From DATFYM01 sp035315065 (lineage in GTDB: Bacteria > Acidobacteriota > Terriglobia > UBA7540), in NCBI GenBank assembly GCA_035315065.1, contig DATFYM010000016.1, forward strand, positions 1 to 56,202: a stretch of 56,202 bases of DNA. Direction: 5' to 3'. The notes under the pieces were generated by a model. The model searched no databases. It had not been told where the DNA came from and was given only the letters and a program-made list of their open reading frames with translations. The stretch's first letter is position 1. Every line of letters starts with the position of its first letter. The position numbers and the translations under genes were made by a program. Of the stretch, positions 55,357-56,202 are shown one piece after another.

Positions 55357-56202
55357 ATGGAAGCGCAGAACGACCCCAAACCGAAGCGCAAGTACGTGAT
55401 GACTCCTGAGCACCGGGCGAAGGTGATCGCGAATCTCGGCCAGGCGCGCCTAGCGCCCAAGGAGAAGGTTTACCGCAAGACCCCCAAGCGCTACGCCGCC
55501 AACTTGAATAACCTGGGGATCGCCAACGCCAAGCGCCGCGAGCGATCAGAGAGTCAGCAGTCGGACCTGCGCGAAAAACTGGAAGGCCTCTTTCCGGCTC
55601 CTGAGATCCCTCCGCCTCCCATTATTGTCACCCCGTGTGGACCGGCTTCAGGTGCCCCGCCCGTCTTGCCGCCGGGCTCGCAAGAGCTCGACGAGGCAGC
55701 GGCCCTCATTGCCAAGCGACTGCGAAAGCTCCAGGCCGCGCGTCGGCGTGACGGACGGCGGATCATGCGCCTGCTGACGGAGGCGATATCCCGATCCCAT
55801 CCGCTGAGCGCTGAGGAAGCTTGCAAACTGGTGCACGAATTGCTCGCCTGCCTGGACGGGTCGCGCGTGGTGGCAGAGGCCCACCGTTTGAACGCGAAGA
55901 TCGGCGAACTGCTGGTGAAGATGCTCGAGGTCCGCTATGCCGAGGACCCGCAGTTTGCGGGCTCCCCTCAGGTAACCATGGTGCAGCAGTATTGCGAGGA
56001 GCTGCGGCAACGGGCAGCGGCGCGACGCGAAGCCCGTGAGGCGCGAGCCGCCGAGAAGGCCCAGGAGGGAAATCCGGCGGCGGCCGGATCGGGATCCGGG
56101 GTTCGGGGTTCGGGATTCGCAGAAGAAGACGCAACGCAATCATCTTCTTCGGCTGGATCGGGATGCGGGGCGGGGGGTCCGGGGTCCGCAGAGGAAGGCG
56201 AA
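55357..56202 (+). CDS. Basic repeat-family protein, 3' end cut by window edge
   Basis: ATG 55357 opens 282 codons to the window edge without a stop, exactly as long as the inverted paralogue at the left edge. The two small motifs are present in slightly different form (MTPEHRAKVIANLGQARLAP and KTPKRYAANLNNLGIANAK). The C-terminal tail encoded by the GGTTCGGGATTCG repeat (GSGSGVRGSGFAEED) is retained. The two copies are near-identical over the C-terminal part and less alike near the start, so they are diverged paralogues and not an exact duplication. Function unknown. Confidence 0.7.
   Translation, partial: MEAQNDPKPKRKYVMTPEHRAKVIANLGQARLAPKEKVYRKTPKRYAANLNNLGIANAKRRERSESQQSDLREKLEGLFPAPEIPPPPIIVTPCGPASGAPPVLPPGSQELDEAAALIAKRLRKLQAARRRDGRRIMRLLTEAISRSHPLSAEEACKLVHELLACLDGSRVVAEAHRLNAKIGELLVKMLEVRYAEDPQFAGSPQVTMVQQYCEELRQRAAARREAREARAAEKAQEGNPAAAGSGSGVRGSGFAEEDATQSSSSAGSGCGAGGPGSAEEGE

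Overview
The window looks like one contig from a GC-rich, Gram-negative soil or sediment bacterium, most likely an Acidobacteriota (Bryobacterales/Solibacter-like) genome. The evidence is the paired PSCyt1/DUF1549/DUF1553 and DUF1501 proteins, several Tat-exported oxidoreductase and isomerase-like proteins, S9 and DUF5117-type secreted peptidases, and the dense intergenic repeats. The taxonomic call is inference. No rRNA, tRNA, CRISPR array, prophage or transposase gene was recognised.

Layout. Both window edges cut through inverted paralogues of one basic repeat-family gene (<1-846 on the minus strand, 55357->56202 on the plus strand), each after exactly 846 bases, so the contig probably ends in a multicopy sequence. 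1206-6209 is a giant hybrid histidine kinase with nine PAS domains. 6462-6784 is a decayed UPF0175/PIN pair. 6986-13010 holds the cytochrome/DUF1549/DUF1553 protein and a small gene coupled to a DUF1501 protein. 13118-17305 is a surface-glycan-like group (methyltransferase-GT2 fusion, methyltransferase, membrane glycosyltransferase). 17512-23136 mixes HEPN-MNT and VapBC-type toxin-antitoxin (TA) pairs with a diguanylate cyclase, a DinB-like protein and membrane proteins. 23557-27709 carries a DUF362 protein and two divergent nucleoside-hydrolase-like paralogues. 27962-29915 holds a NYN/cold-shock RNase-like protein and an esterase. 30413-35871 reads leftward as TPR protein, rnc, lepB and AsmA. 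36094-42350 holds an SDR, a RES-Xre TA pair, a secreted protein, a Gfo/Idh/MocA protein and a TIM-barrel isomerase. 42703-43695 is a HopA1-like protein. 43952-51779 is an exported peptidase and hydrolase group, one member of which has a nonsense codon. 52643-55076 is a cluster of two intact TA pairs among three broken ones.

The most striking feature is a set of more than 20 dispersed elements of about 75-180 bp. Each has arms built from short tandem words (GGGAACA, GATTGAC, GGGAGTA, ATTTTGG, CATTGAG, GGTTCGGGATTCG and others) followed by their reverse complements, so each can fold into a long hairpin. Most lie between genes. Some lie in frame inside genes (histidine kinase, AsmA, DUF1549 protein) or supply a gene's last codons (sugar isomerase). 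One has near-perfect 43-bp arms that differ only by two heptamer copies, and three share a conserved loop. I see no machinery for them in the window and consider them the best candidate for something poorly described.

All functional calls come from reading the sequence and from remembered family motifs. No database search was run.
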